NCBI RefSeq assembly: GCF_003473545.1
Contig: NZ_QUCM01000005.1
Span: 124,001-188,000 of the forward strand
Reading direction: 5' to 3'
Length of the DNA: 64,000 nucleotides
DNA from: Clostridium sp. AM22-11AC
GTDB lineage: Bacteria; Bacillota; Clostridia; Lachnospirales; Lachnospiraceae
Positions 9,342 to 17,553 of this stretch are shown piece by piece; within the stretch, counting starts at the first letter, position 1, and each line of letters starts with the position of its first letter. The notes beneath the pieces were generated by a model. That model searched no databases. It saw only the letters and a program-made list of their open reading frames with translations, and had not been told where the DNA came from. The position numbers were made by a program, and so were the translations under genes.

Positions 9342-11672
9342 ATGGCATATACACAGATTAATCCTGCTACAGGAAAGAAATTCCGTCTGATCGGCGCTCC
9401 TGTTGTAAAGAAAGACGCAAAGGCACTGGTAACAGGTAAGCCGGTGTATACTGATGACCTGGCATTAAAGGACTGCCTGATCGTAAAAGTGCTTAGAAGC
9501 CCACATGCCCATGCACTGATCGAAGAGATCGACTGCAAGGTAGCTTCCAGAGTACCAGGGATCGAATGTATCCTTACATGGAAGGATGTTCCGCAGAAGC
9601 GTTTTACCATGGCCGGACAGACGTATCCTGAGCCAAGTCCTTATGACCGTCTGATCCTGGACCAGAGAGTCCGTTTTGTAGGTGATGCAGTGGCGATCAT
9701 TGCAGGTGAGACAGAAGCTGCAGTAGACCATGCAATGCGTCTTATTAAAGTGAAATATCAGGTGTTAGAGCCTGTTTTAGATATGCATGACTCCAAGGAC
9801 GGCAAGATCCTTGTACATCCGGAGGACAGCTGGAAAGCCCTGTGTAATGTAGGCGCTGATAATAAGAGAAACTTATGTGCCAGTGGCGGAGAGACTCATG
9901 GGGATCTGGAGGCGGCATTTGCAGGCTGCAGCCACATTGTGGAAAAAACATACCACACCAAGGCGAACCAGCAGGCTATGATGGAGACTTTCCGTGCCTT
10001 TACTTATATGGATGTATACGGACGTTTAAATGTAGTAGACTCCACCCAGGTTACATTCCATGTGCGCCGTATTCTGGCTCATGCACTGGATGTGCCAAAG
10101 TCAAAGATCCGCGTGATCAAGCCAAGAATCGGTGGCGGTTTTGGCGCAAAGCAGACTGTTGTAGCAGAGGTTTATCCGGCTATCGTTACCATGAAGACGG
10201 GAAAACCGGCTAAGATCATTTACAGCCGTTATGAGTCCCAGATCGCCTCTTCTCCACGTCACGAAATGGAAGTAAAGGTAAAGATCGGCTGCGATGACAA
10301 CGGTATTTTACAGGCAATGGATGTGTATACATTGTCCAATACAGGTGCATTTGGTGAACATGGACCGACCACTGTAGGTCTTTCCGGCCATAAGTCCATT
10401 CCTATGTACGGCACACCAAAAGCATTCCGCTTTGCTTATGATGTCGTTTATACCAACCGCATGTCTGCAGGCGCTTACCGTGGATATGGCGCAACGCAGG
10501 GTATTTTTGCTGTAGAGTCTGCTATGGATGAGCTGGCAGCCCAGATGGGAATGAACCCGATCGAGCTTAGAAAGAAAAATATGGTCCGCCAGGGACAGGT
10601 GATGCCTGCTTACTACGGCGAGACTGCCAATAGCTGTGCCCTTGACCGCTGCGTGGACAAGGTTATGGAGATGATCGGCTGGGATGAAAAATATCCGAGA
10701 AAAGATATGGGAAATGGAAAGGTAAGAGCAGTTGGTCTTGCAATGGCTATGCAGGGCTCCGCAATTTCCGGTGTAGACGTGGGAAGCGTTACCATTAAGG
10801 TAAATGATGACGGCTTTTACAGCATGACCATTGGTGCGGCTGATATGGGTACCGGCTGTGACACCACACTGGCCCAGGTAGCAGCAGAGTGTCTGGACTG
10901 TGAGCTGGATGATATCGTAGTTTACGGTGTTGATACGGATATTTCCCCATATGACTCCGGTTCCTATGCTTCCAGTACTGCATATTTAACAGGTATGGCA
11001 GTAGTAAAGACCTGTGAGTCACTGAAAAAGAAGATATTAAAGAAGGCGGCAGAATATCTGAATTGCTCTGAGGATGAACTGGAGTTTGCAGGAAAGACAG
11101 TGCGCAGATTAAATGCCCCTGAAGGCGAACCGGCAGAGATCACATTAAAGGACATTGGAAACAGAGCCATGTGCTTTAATGAAGAAGCCCTCCAGGCTAC
11201 AGAATCCCATTCTTCACCTGTTTCTCCGCCACCATTTATGGCAGGCGCCGCAGAAGTGGAGATCGACAAGGAAACCGGTCATATTGAGCTGCTTCAGTTT
11301 GCAGCAGCTGTAGACTGTGGAACCCCATTAAACGAGAACCTGGCAAGAGTACAGACAGAAGGTGGCCTGGCACAGGGAATCGGTATGGCAATGTACGAGG
11401 ATGTAACCTATTCCGACCATGGCCGTGTCCATGAAAATTCCTTCATGCAGTACAAAGTACCAAGCCGTCTGGATATTGGAAAAGTCCAGGTAGAATTTGA
11501 ATGCAGCTACGAGCCAACCGGCCCATTTGGCGCAAAATCCATCGGTGAGATCGTTATCAACACCCCATCTCCGGCTATTGCAAATGCAGTGTATAATGCA
11601 GTAGGCGTAAGGATCAGGGAACTGCCTATTACAGATGAGAAGATCTTTATTGGGATCATGGGTGGCCGATGA
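9342..11672 (+). CDS. Molybdenum hydroxylase, molybdopterin-binding large subunit (xanthine dehydrogenase family)
   Basis: This is the catalytic subunit that hydroxylates a heteroaromatic ring carbon using water. The 776 residues include the family motifs GGGFGAK near 265, AYRGYGATQG near 382, QGIGMAMYED near 680 and GPFGAKSIGE near 728. Glu736 of KSIGE matches the catalytic base of xanthine oxidase. Purines are the most common substrates, but nicotinate or other azaheterocycles are possible. No xdhC-like cofactor insertion gene or molybdopterin synthesis gene lies beside it, so maturation factors must be elsewhere. A structured intergenic element follows the stop. Confidence 0.9.
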   Translation: MAYTQINPATGKKFRLIGAPVVKKDAKALVTGKPVYTDDLALKDCLIVKVLRSPHAHALIEEIDCKVASRVPGIECILTWKDVPQKRFTMAGQTYPEPSPYDRLILDQRVRFVGDAVAIIAGETEAAVDHAMRLIKVKYQVLEPVLDMHDSKDGKILVHPEDSWKALCNVGADNKRNLCASGGETHGDLEAAFAGCSHIVEKTYHTKANQQAMMETFRAFTYMDVYGRLNVVDSTQVTFHVRRILAHALDVPKSKIRVIKPRIGGGFGAKQTVVAEVYPAIVTMKTGKPAKIIYSRYESQIASSPRHEMEVKVKIGCDDNGILQAMDVYTLSNTGAFGEHGPTTVGLSGHKSIPMYGTPKAFRFAYDVVYTNRMSAGAYRGYGATQGIFAVESAMDELAAQMGMNPIELRKKNMVRQGQVMPAYYGETANSCALDRCVDKVMEMIGWDEKYPRKDMGNGKVRAVGLAMAMQGSAISGVDVGSVTIKVNDDGFYSMTIGAADMGTGCDTTLAQVAAECLDCELDDIVVYGVDTDISPYDSGSYASSTAYLTGMAVVKTCESLKKKILKKAAEYLNCSEDELEFAGKTVRRLNAPEGEPAEITLKDIGNRAMCFNEEALQATESHSSPVSPPPFMAGAAEVEIDKETGHIELLQFAAAVDCGTPLNENLARVQTEGGLAQGIGMAMYEDVTYSDHGRVHENSFMQYKVPSRLDIGKVQVEFECSYEPTGPFGAKSIGEIVINTPSPAIANAVYNAVGVRIRELPITDEKIFIGIMGGR

Positions 11673-11678
11673 GCGCAG

Positions 11679-11775
11679 GGAAGAACAAGCGACGCCGAAG
11701 GCGGCATTTGTTTTTCCAAAGCCATTAACGAAGGTCCAGCCTGCGTAAGCAGGCAGTAGAGCACGTTAGTGCGGG
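11679..11775 (+). repeat. Structured intergenic element: hairpin followed by a three-way-junction-like fold
   Basis: The gap 11673-12183 (511 bases) has no convincing gene. Its first part holds an 18-bp hairpin (11679-11696 against 11700-11717, tetraloop GAAG, a few mismatches). After it, AGGTCC and GGACCT enclose two smaller hairpins, GCCTGC-GTAA-GCAGGC and GCAC-GTTA-GTGC. Such nested pairing suggests a folded RNA or a degenerate palindromic repeat. It lacks a T-run, so it is not a standard terminator. In the rest of the gap I see only the promoter below. Confidence 0.6.
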
Positions 11776-12102
11776 GACCTGAGTGGACGGCTCGTGAGAG
11801 CAATAATAAAACCAGCCTTGCAGATAACGCATGAGTGCACAAAGATGCATAAATGCGGTCTGTGAGGCTATTTTTATGCAGGGGGAAAATTGTGGTGGAT
11901 TTTTGGATCCCGCTATGATATACTATGGTTACATTTCTTAATCATAAAGAATAATATTTCAAAACTATGTAATGTTTAATGCGTTGCATATCTGTATTCA
12001 GGCAGCTTCAGCTAAAAATCATGGATCAAAAGCAAAAATTTAAAAGAAGTGGAAATGGTCTCAGGAAATTCTGTTTAAAAACAGGCACGGGGGTGGGGAA
12101 TA

Positions 12103-12131
12103 TTGAAATTTATAACTGGATTTTGTATAAT
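12103..12131 (+). promoter_or_regulatory. Putative sigma-A promoter for the Rpn-type gene
   Basis: TTGAAA (12103-12108) and TATAAT (12126-12131) are separated by 17 bases, about 50 bases before the start at 12184. The -10 box is the perfect consensus. Confidence 0.7.
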
Positions 12132-12183
12132 AAATATTAGAAACTGCCCCTTTGCCTTGCAACAGCAAGAAAGGGGAGAATAA

Positions 12184-13146
12184 ATGGGGACAAAGGACAT
12201 AGAAACAGCGATATTTTTCGATGACGACAGGCGGTATGCGGATCTGTTAAATGGATATATCTTTGATGGAAAGCAGGTTATAATGGAAAAACAGCTTTAT
12301 AGCCAGGATACAAGAGAAACAGGAAAATCACAAAAAGACAGTTGGGGTGTACAAAAAAGGAAAAAGATACAGCGTTTCCGTGATGGAGTAAAGAGAGTTG
12401 CGTTTGGTACATCATTTACGATCATTGCCCTGGAACACCAGGATAAGATCCACAGGGGAATGCCGGTGCGAGTGATGGTAGAAGATGCTTTGTCTTATGA
12501 CCGGCAGATGAAAAAGCTGCAGAAACAAAACCGGGAGAAAGGTGTTTTAAACAAAAAAGATTATATCAGCAGTCTGACAGACACAGACGTTTTAACACCA
12601 GTTGTAACCATTGTGATCTATTATGGTGAAGAGCCGTGGAACAACAGCAAAGATATTTATGATATTTTAGCCCACAAAGATCTTCCGGAAGAGATAAAAA
12701 CATTTATCAACCACTATCCGATCCATGTTTTAGATGTCCGCAGATTTACAAACGAGGAATGTTTTCAAACAGATGTGAGAGAGGTATTTGGATTTATCCG
12801 CCGTTCATTAGACAAAGAAGCAGTAAAACAATATCTGAAAGAAAGAGAAGAGCAGTTTACAAACATAGATGAAGATGCCTACGACCTGATCGCAGCCATG
12901 ACAGACACCAAACAGCTGCAGATGGTCAAAGATAAGTATCGTAGTGAAGAAGGAGGAATCAATATGTGCAAAGGACTTCTTGATTGGGTGGAAGAGAGCA
13001 AAATAGAGGGAAAATCTGCCGGTGAACTGACCATCTTAAAATTAATCACCGCCATGCAACTAGATGGCCGCACCAGCGATATCACCCGTCTGTCATCAGA
13101 ACCAGAGTTTTTAGAAGGAATGAAAAAGCATTATCACATCCAATAA
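12184..13146 (+). CDS. Rpn-family PD-(D/E)XK nuclease / transposase-like protein
   Basis: Rpn proteins are transposase_31-related nucleases linked to RecA-independent recombination. The 320-residue product has the diagnostic core ALEHQDKIHRGMPVRVM near residue 83, fitting the ExQ-x(n)-MPxR pattern, with a preceding acidic stretch (FFDDDRRYADLL, residues 11-22) that would supply the Asp. The C-terminal third has no recognisable domain. Copies of this family are common in Lachnospiraceae, where they are usually single genes without inverted repeats. I find no terminal repeats here, so it is not called as an insertion sequence. GAAAGGGGAG precedes the ATG. Confidence 0.75.
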   Translation: MGTKDIETAIFFDDDRRYADLLNGYIFDGKQVIMEKQLYSQDTRETGKSQKDSWGVQKRKKIQRFRDGVKRVAFGTSFTIIALEHQDKIHRGMPVRVMVEDALSYDRQMKKLQKQNREKGVLNKKDYISSLTDTDVLTPVVTIVIYYGEEPWNNSKDIYDILAHKDLPEEIKTFINHYPIHVLDVRRFTNEECFQTDVREVFGFIRRSLDKEAVKQYLKEREEQFTNIDEDAYDLIAAMTDTKQLQMVKDKYRSEEGGINMCKGLLDWVEESKIEGKSAGELTILKLITAMQLDGRTSDITRLSSEPEFLEGMKKHYHIQ

Positions 13147-13185
13147 TAAAACCATTATAAGCATCTAGCGACTCAGATTTCCTTC

Positions 13186-13214
13186 TTGCATATAACCCTC
13201 AAACGTTGTATACT
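13186..13214 (+). promoter_or_regulatory. Putative sigma-A promoter for the NUDIX gene
   Basis: TTGCAT (13186-13191) and TATACT (13209-13214) are spaced by 17 bases and end 45 bases before the start codon at 13259. Confidence 0.65.
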
Positions 13215-13258
13215 AAAACCAGTTATTCAGATTCACACCAAAACCGGGAGGAATTGCA

Positions 13259-13711
13259 ATGATTGAGGCAACGAGCTGCGGCGGTGTGGTTATATTTCGA
13301 GGGAAGATCCTGGTCCTGTATAAGAATTACAAGAACAAATATGAGGGCTGGGTCCTGCCTAAGGGAACAGTAGAAGCTGGCGAAGAATACAAAGAAACGG
13401 CTCTTAGGGAAGTAAAAGAAGAGACCGGAGTAAGCGCTTCTATCATCAAGTACATTGGAAAGAGCCAGTACACCTTTAATACGCCCCAGGATGTGGTAGA
13501 AAAAGATGTACACTGGTATCTGATGATGGCTGACAGCTACTACAGTAAACCACAGCGGGAAGAATACTTTCTGGATTCCGGGTATTACAAATTTTACGAA
13601 GCATATCATCTGCTGAAGTTTTCCAATGAAAAGCAGATCCTTGAAAAGGCTTATAATGAATATCTGGACCTTAAAAGAAGTAATCTTTGGGGAAGCAAGA
13701 AGTATTTTTAA
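13259..13711 (+). CDS. NUDIX hydrolase
   Basis: NUDIX enzymes cleave nucleoside diphosphates linked to another moiety. The 150-residue product contains a full NUDIX box, GTVEAGEEYKETALREVKEE followed by TGV (GX5EX7REUXEEXGU), at about residues 37-59. It is preceded by the strand GWVLPKG. The C-terminal helical part (EAYHLLKFSNEKQILEKAY) resembles the diadenosine-polyphosphate hydrolase branch, but the substrate is unknown. GGGAGG lies upstream of the ATG. The gene has its own promoter and shares a terminator with the convergent amidohydrolase. Confidence 0.88.
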   Translation: MIEATSCGGVVIFRGKILVLYKNYKNKYEGWVLPKGTVEAGEEYKETALREVKEETGVSASIIKYIGKSQYTFNTPQDVVEKDVHWYLMMADSYYSKPQREEYFLDSGYYKFYEAYHLLKFSNEKQILEKAYNEYLDLKRSNLWGSKKYF

Positions 13712-13730
13712 AAACAGAATAAGAAGAAAA

Positions 13731-13778
13731 TAAAAACTGCTGTATACGGGAGTGATAAAACTGTATACAGCAGTTTTT
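13731..13778. terminator. Bidirectional terminator between convergent genes
   Basis: AAAACTGCTGTATAC (13733-13747) and GTATACAGCAGTTTT (13762-13776) form a perfect 15-bp stem with T-rich flanks on both strands. It serves the NUDIX gene from the left and the amidohydrolase from the right. Confidence 0.9.
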
Positions 13779-13789
13779 GGTATATAATG

Positions 13790-14932
13790 TTATTCCACCA
13801 ATTCCCCATTAATAAACACATACTTCACCACTCCTGAAATTTCCATAGGAGAGCCTTTGCAGATCACAAGGTCGGCGTCTTTTCCGGTTTCCAGGGAACC
13901 TACCCGGTCAGCAACACCGATGTGTTCGGCGGCGTTGATGGTGATGGCGCGCAGGGCATCATACGGATCCATACCAGCTTTCATAGCCATGCCTGCGTAA
14001 AGGGGCAGATCATGCAGCGGGGTAACAGGTGCATCGGAAATAATGGAAACATGGCAGCCAGCTTTTGCCAGGATGCCTGGAGTGGTCCAGCTTTTATTTA
14101 GCAGTTCTACTTTGGTGGCATGGCTGAAAGTAGGTCCTACAGCCAGAGGAAGGTTTTCTTTCACCAGTTCATCTACGATCAGGTGGCCTTCTGTTACATG
14201 TTCCAGAGTCAGTTTGGCGTGAAATTCCTTTGCAATGCGGATGGCAGTGAAAATATCATTTGCCTGATGTGCATGGGCTTTTAAAGGAAGTTCCCCTTTT
14301 AAAACAGGAATCAGGGATTCTGATTTTTGATCAAAAGCAGGCAGCTTGGAGACGTCATCACCGGCGGCCTCTTTTTTTACCATGTATAATGCAGCTTTCT
14401 GCAGTGCTTCCCGGATCAAAGCTGCATTGGTCATACGGGTGGACATGCGGCTGGTCATATAGCGTCGTTTTGGATTTTCACCAAAAGCACATTTCATGGC
14501 AATAGGGTATTTAAGGATCATATTATCAATACGTTTTCCCATGGGTTTCACAGCTGCGAAAGTGCCTCCAATGGCATCAGAACTTCCTGGACCTGTGGCA
14601 AAGCAGGTGATCCCGGCTTTGGCAGCCATTTCAAAGCAGGGATCCATAGGATTGATGCCGTCAATAGCCCGCAGTTGTGGCACTACTGGGTCATTCCATT
14701 CGTTGGTATCTTGTCCTGGTACGCCGTTGCCGTAGCCATCAAGACCTGTATGGCAGTGTGCCTCAACAAAACCAGGATAAATATTAAGTCCGGCAGCTTC
14801 GATCAACTGTTCATAATCATCATCAATGTGACTGGCGATCTTTAAGATCTTTCCGCCGCCTATAAGGATATCTCCTGTGAATGGCTGCGGATCAACTGCT
14901 GTGTGGATCGTTCCGTTTTTTATGCATATCAT
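13790..14932 (-). CDS. Amidohydrolase of the imidazolonepropionase-related group
   Basis: This is a metal-dependent hydrolase of the amidohydrolase superfamily. The 380-residue product shows the N-terminal beta-sandwich (MICIKNGTIHTAVD), the first metal motif FVEAHCHTG near residue 57, and His ligands in LKAHAHQAND (about 219) and TLEHVTEGH (about 242). SDAPVTP near 300 supplies the late Asp, and the C-terminal segment is GSLETGKDADLVICKG. The match is to the uncharacterised imidazolonepropionase-like group rather than to HutI, which would sit with histidine genes. AAGGAGGTAG precedes the ATG. It is a single gene and its substrate is unknown. Confidence 0.8.
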   Translation of the reverse strand: MICIKNGTIHTAVDPQPFTGDILIGGGKILKIASHIDDDYEQLIEAAGLNIYPGFVEAHCHTGLDGYGNGVPGQDTNEWNDPVVPQLRAIDGINPMDPCFEMAAKAGITCFATGPGSSDAIGGTFAAVKPMGKRIDNMILKYPIAMKCAFGENPKRRYMTSRMSTRMTNAALIREALQKAALYMVKKEAAGDDVSKLPAFDQKSESLIPVLKGELPLKAHAHQANDIFTAIRIAKEFHAKLTLEHVTEGHLIVDELVKENLPLAVGPTFSHATKVELLNKSWTTPGILAKAGCHVSIISDAPVTPLHDLPLYAGMAMKAGMDPYDALRAITINAAEHIGVADRVGSLETGKDADLVICKGSPMEISGVVKYVFINGELVE

Positions 14933-15004
14933 GTAAGTCTACCTCCTTAAGGATTCGATATAAAGTCATTATAACTCGGATGTACATGAAATTACAGTAA
15001 AAGA

Positions 15005-15042
15005 AGTGTGAGAGAGAAAAGCACGCAGCAATTCGGTATCAG
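15005..15042. repeat. Degenerate copy of the right end of the 61535-61707 element
   Basis: The gap 14933-15243 contains GAGAGAAAAGCACGCAGC followed by AATTCGGTATCAG. This resembles the right end at 61669-61707 (GAGAGTGCAAAGCACGTAGC, then AATCTGGTATCAT). The left half is not recognisable. The rest of the gap holds only the promoter at 15145. Confidence 0.45.
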
Positions 15043-15144
15043 CGGGGAAAAATACTTTTGATCTCAATCTCTTTTCTATGATACAGGTTATCTGTGGGGC
15101 GCATTCTATAACTTACAGTTATTAAATGTATCAATAACCACCAT

Positions 15145-15173
15145 TTCCATTACGGCCCATCCTATGGTATACT
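15145..15173 (+). promoter_or_regulatory. Putative promoter for the dehydratase operon
   Basis: TTCCAT (15145-15150) and TATACT (15168-15173) are spaced by 17 bases, about 70 bases before the first start codon. Confidence 0.5.
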
Positions 15174-15243
15174 ACATATCAGTACAAAACACAGAAAAAA
15201 CAAAACCCAGGCAGGGCGGCTTTAAGAAAGGAATACATATATC

Positions 15244-15726
15244 ATGGCAAAAGGAACCATTTTTAAATTTCATAATGACCTTGATACAGATCAGATCATC
15301 GCATCACAGTATCTGCTTTTACCGAACTTAGAAGAGATGAAAGAGCATGCTTTTGAGTCTTTAGACCCGGATTTCCCTAAAAAAGTAAAACCGGGAGATT
15401 TCGTTGTAGGCGGCGAAAACTTTGGCTGTGGTTCTTCCAGAGAGCAGGCACCAGGTGTTTTAAAAGCATTAGGTGTACAGGCTATCGTTGCAAAGTCCTT
15501 TGCAAGAATTTTCTACAGAAACGCCATTAACATCGGCCTTCCTGTTATTGTCTGTAAGGAGCTGCCGGATGAGGTAAAGACCGGCGATACCATGGAACTT
15601 TCCATGTCAGATGGAACTGCCCAGGCAAATGGCAAGACCTATTCCTGCACCAAGCTGCCGGAATACATGCAGAATATTTTAAACCAGGGCGGACTGATCG
15701 CCTCATTAAACCGTGAGGAGGAATAG
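15244..15726 (+). CDS. Aconitase/3-isopropylmalate dehydratase family small subunit, pair 1
   Basis: This swivel-domain subunit of a two-subunit hydro-lyase supplies substrate-recognition residues. The 160-residue product has the family hallmark GGENFGCGSSREQAPGVLKA near residue 57 and SFARIFYRNAINIGLPV near 85. The loop that sets specificity in this family reads YLLL (residues 21-24). A hydrophobic third position is what I would expect for a short alkyl-substituted malate rather than a tricarboxylate; this rule is recalled from work on methanogen enzymes and not tested here. AAGAAAGGA precedes the ATG. The large subunit gene follows after four bases. Confidence 0.85.
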   Translation: MAKGTIFKFHNDLDTDQIIASQYLLLPNLEEMKEHAFESLDPDFPKKVKPGDFVVGGENFGCGSSREQAPGVLKALGVQAIVAKSFARIFYRNAINIGLPVIVCKELPDEVKTGDTMELSMSDGTAQANGKTYSCTKLPEYMQNILNQGGLIASLNREEE

Positions 15727-15730
15727 GAAA

Positions 15731-16984
15731 ATGGGAATGACGATTGCAGAAAAGATCATAGCGGCAGCAGCCGGCGTAGAAAGCGTAAAACCGGGAGATA
15801 TCCATACAGTAACATTAGACCGTTTAATGAGTAATGACGGTACTACACATCTGACTGTAGATATGTACCGCAATAAATTAAAAAATCCACATATTGCTGA
15901 TGCAAAAAAAGTGGTATTCATCGTAGACCACAACGTACCTTCTGACTGCCCGAAAACAGCAGCATCCCAGAAGAAGATGCGTGATTTCGCAAAGGAAAAT
16001 AACATTGATTTCTGGGAAGGCAAAGGTGTATGCCACCAGGTGATGATGGAAAATTATGTATGTTCCGGCGAACTGATCTTCGGTGCAGACAGCCATACCT
16101 GTTCCTATGGTGCTTTAGGTGCTTTTGGTACCGGCGTTGGATGTACGGATTTCCTTTATGGAATGGTAACTGGAAAATCCTGGGTATTGGTTCCTGAGAC
16201 TGTAAAATTTAACTTAGTAGGAAAACTGCCGGAAGGTGTTTATGCAAGAGACCTGATTTTAACAATCATTGGTGAGATCGGTGCAAACGGATGTAATTAC
16301 CAGGTAATGGAGTTTACCGGAGAAGGCGCAAAATCCTTAAGCATCAGTGAGCGTATGGTACTTTGCAATATGGCAGTAGAGGCAGGTGCAAAAACAGGTA
16401 TTTTTGAGGCGGATGAAAAGGCATTAGAATATCTGGAAGCACATGGCAGAAAGCCAAAGGCTGTATACAAGAGTGATCCAGATGCAGTATATGCAAGAGA
16501 ATATACCTTTGACTTATCCAAGGTACGTCCTGTAGCTGCAAAACCGGATTTTGTGGATAATGTAGTTCCTGCAGAAGAAGTTCGTGGAATTAAGATCGAC
16601 GAAGCGTTCTTAGGCTCCTGCAACAATGGACGTATTGAAGATTTAAGAGTGGGTGCTTCTATTATCAAGGGCAAGAAAGTGGCAGAAAAGGTACGTTTCC
16701 TGGTAGTCCCTGCAAGCCAGACCGTTTACCGTCAGGCATTAAAGGAAGGCCTGATCGATATCTTCATGGAAGCAGGCGCTATTGTCATGAATCCGAACTG
16801 CAGCGTATGCTGGGGAAGCTGTCAGGGCGTGATCGGTGAAAATGAAGTCCTGATCAGTACAGGCACCAGAAACTTCAAGGGCCGTGCAGGACATCCAAGC
16901 TCTAAGGTATATTTAGGTTCTGCAGCTACGGTTACCGCTTCTGCCATTGCAGGAGAGATCGCTCTGGCTGAGGATGTGATGTAA
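15731..16984 (+). CDS. Aconitase/3-isopropylmalate dehydratase family large subunit, pair 1
   Basis: This is the catalytic subunit with a [4Fe-4S] cluster that isomerises or dehydrates a hydroxy-acid. The 417-residue product begins MGMTIAEKI. Its cluster cysteines are visible in GSCNNGR near residue 296 and in NPNCSVCWGSCQG near 357. The second position of GSCNNGR is Asn where LeuC normally has Thr (GSCTNGR). FGADSHTCSYGALG near 117 is the substrate and iron-proximal region. ATG 15731 is chosen over the in-frame ATG at 15713 because GAGGAGGA lies 7-8 bases upstream of it and the earlier start would overlap the small subunit gene. Confidence 0.85.
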   Translation: MGMTIAEKIIAAAAGVESVKPGDIHTVTLDRLMSNDGTTHLTVDMYRNKLKNPHIADAKKVVFIVDHNVPSDCPKTAASQKKMRDFAKENNIDFWEGKGVCHQVMMENYVCSGELIFGADSHTCSYGALGAFGTGVGCTDFLYGMVTGKSWVLVPETVKFNLVGKLPEGVYARDLILTIIGEIGANGCNYQVMEFTGEGAKSLSISERMVLCNMAVEAGAKTGIFEADEKALEYLEAHGRKPKAVYKSDPDAVYAREYTFDLSKVRPVAAKPDFVDNVVPAEEVRGIKIDEAFLGSCNNGRIEDLRVGASIIKGKKVAEKVRFLVVPASQTVYRQALKEGLIDIFMEAGAIVMNPNCSVCWGSCQGVIGENEVLISTGTRNFKGRAGHPSSKVYLGSAATVTASAIAGEIALAEDVM

Positions 16985-17036
16985 TGCGTGGTTCGTGAGT
17001 TTACGAAATAAATCAAAGATATGAGGATATAGAAAA

Positions 17037-17528
17037 ATGGATAAAATGATAGGAAAGGTATGGGTTTTAGGAGATGATATTGATACGGATATCATTATCC
17101 CAACAGAGTACCTTGCATTAAAAACCATAGATGATATGAAACAGTACGGATTTTCTCCACTGCGCCCGGAACTGGCAGCGCAGATCAAACCGGGAGATAT
17201 TATTGTTGCAGGAAAGAACTTTGGCTGTGGCTCCTCCAGAGAGCAGGCGCCGGAGATCATTAAGGCACTGGGAGTTCAGTGCGTGATCGCAAAATCCTTT
17301 GCAAGGATCTTCTTCCGCAACTCCATCAACAATGGTCTGCTTCTGATCGAGCAGCCAACTCTCTATGATGACATCAAAGAGGGAGATACCATCTCTGTTG
17401 TAATGAACGAACATGTGGATTACAATGGAAAAACATACCCAATCGCCTCTCTTCCAGAGAACCTGATGAGCATTATCCGCGCAGGCGGTCTGGTAAAGGC
17501 TATGCGCAAACTGAATGGTCTGGATTAA
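17037..17528 (+). CDS. Aconitase/3-isopropylmalate dehydratase family small subunit, pair 2
   Basis: This is a second swivel-domain subunit of 163 residues, clearly homologous to pair 1 but diverged. It has AGKNFGCGSSREQAPEIIKA near residue 57 and SFARIFFRNSINNGLL near 85. The specificity loop reads YLAL (about residues 23-26), again hydrophobic at the third position. It lies 52 bases after the pair 1 large subunit gene and is probably in the same transcript. Without leuA or leuB nearby, leucine biosynthesis is not established. Confidence 0.85.
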   Translation: MDKMIGKVWVLGDDIDTDIIIPTEYLALKTIDDMKQYGFSPLRPELAAQIKPGDIIVAGKNFGCGSSREQAPEIIKALGVQCVIAKSFARIFFRNSINNGLLLIEQPTLYDDIKEGDTISVVMNEHVDYNGKTYPIASLPENLMSIIRAGGLVKAMRKLNGLD

Positions 17529-17553
17529 GAAAGAGAAGTGAGGTGTGTAAGAA

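Noticed and set aside
12184..13146. Rpn-like gene as part of an insertion sequence
   Set aside because: No terminal inverted repeats or target duplications were found on either side, and the gene has its own well-formed promoter.
13790..14932. Amidohydrolase as HutI imidazolonepropionase
   Set aside because: No histidine-utilisation genes are adjacent and the sequence fits the broader uncharacterised group better.
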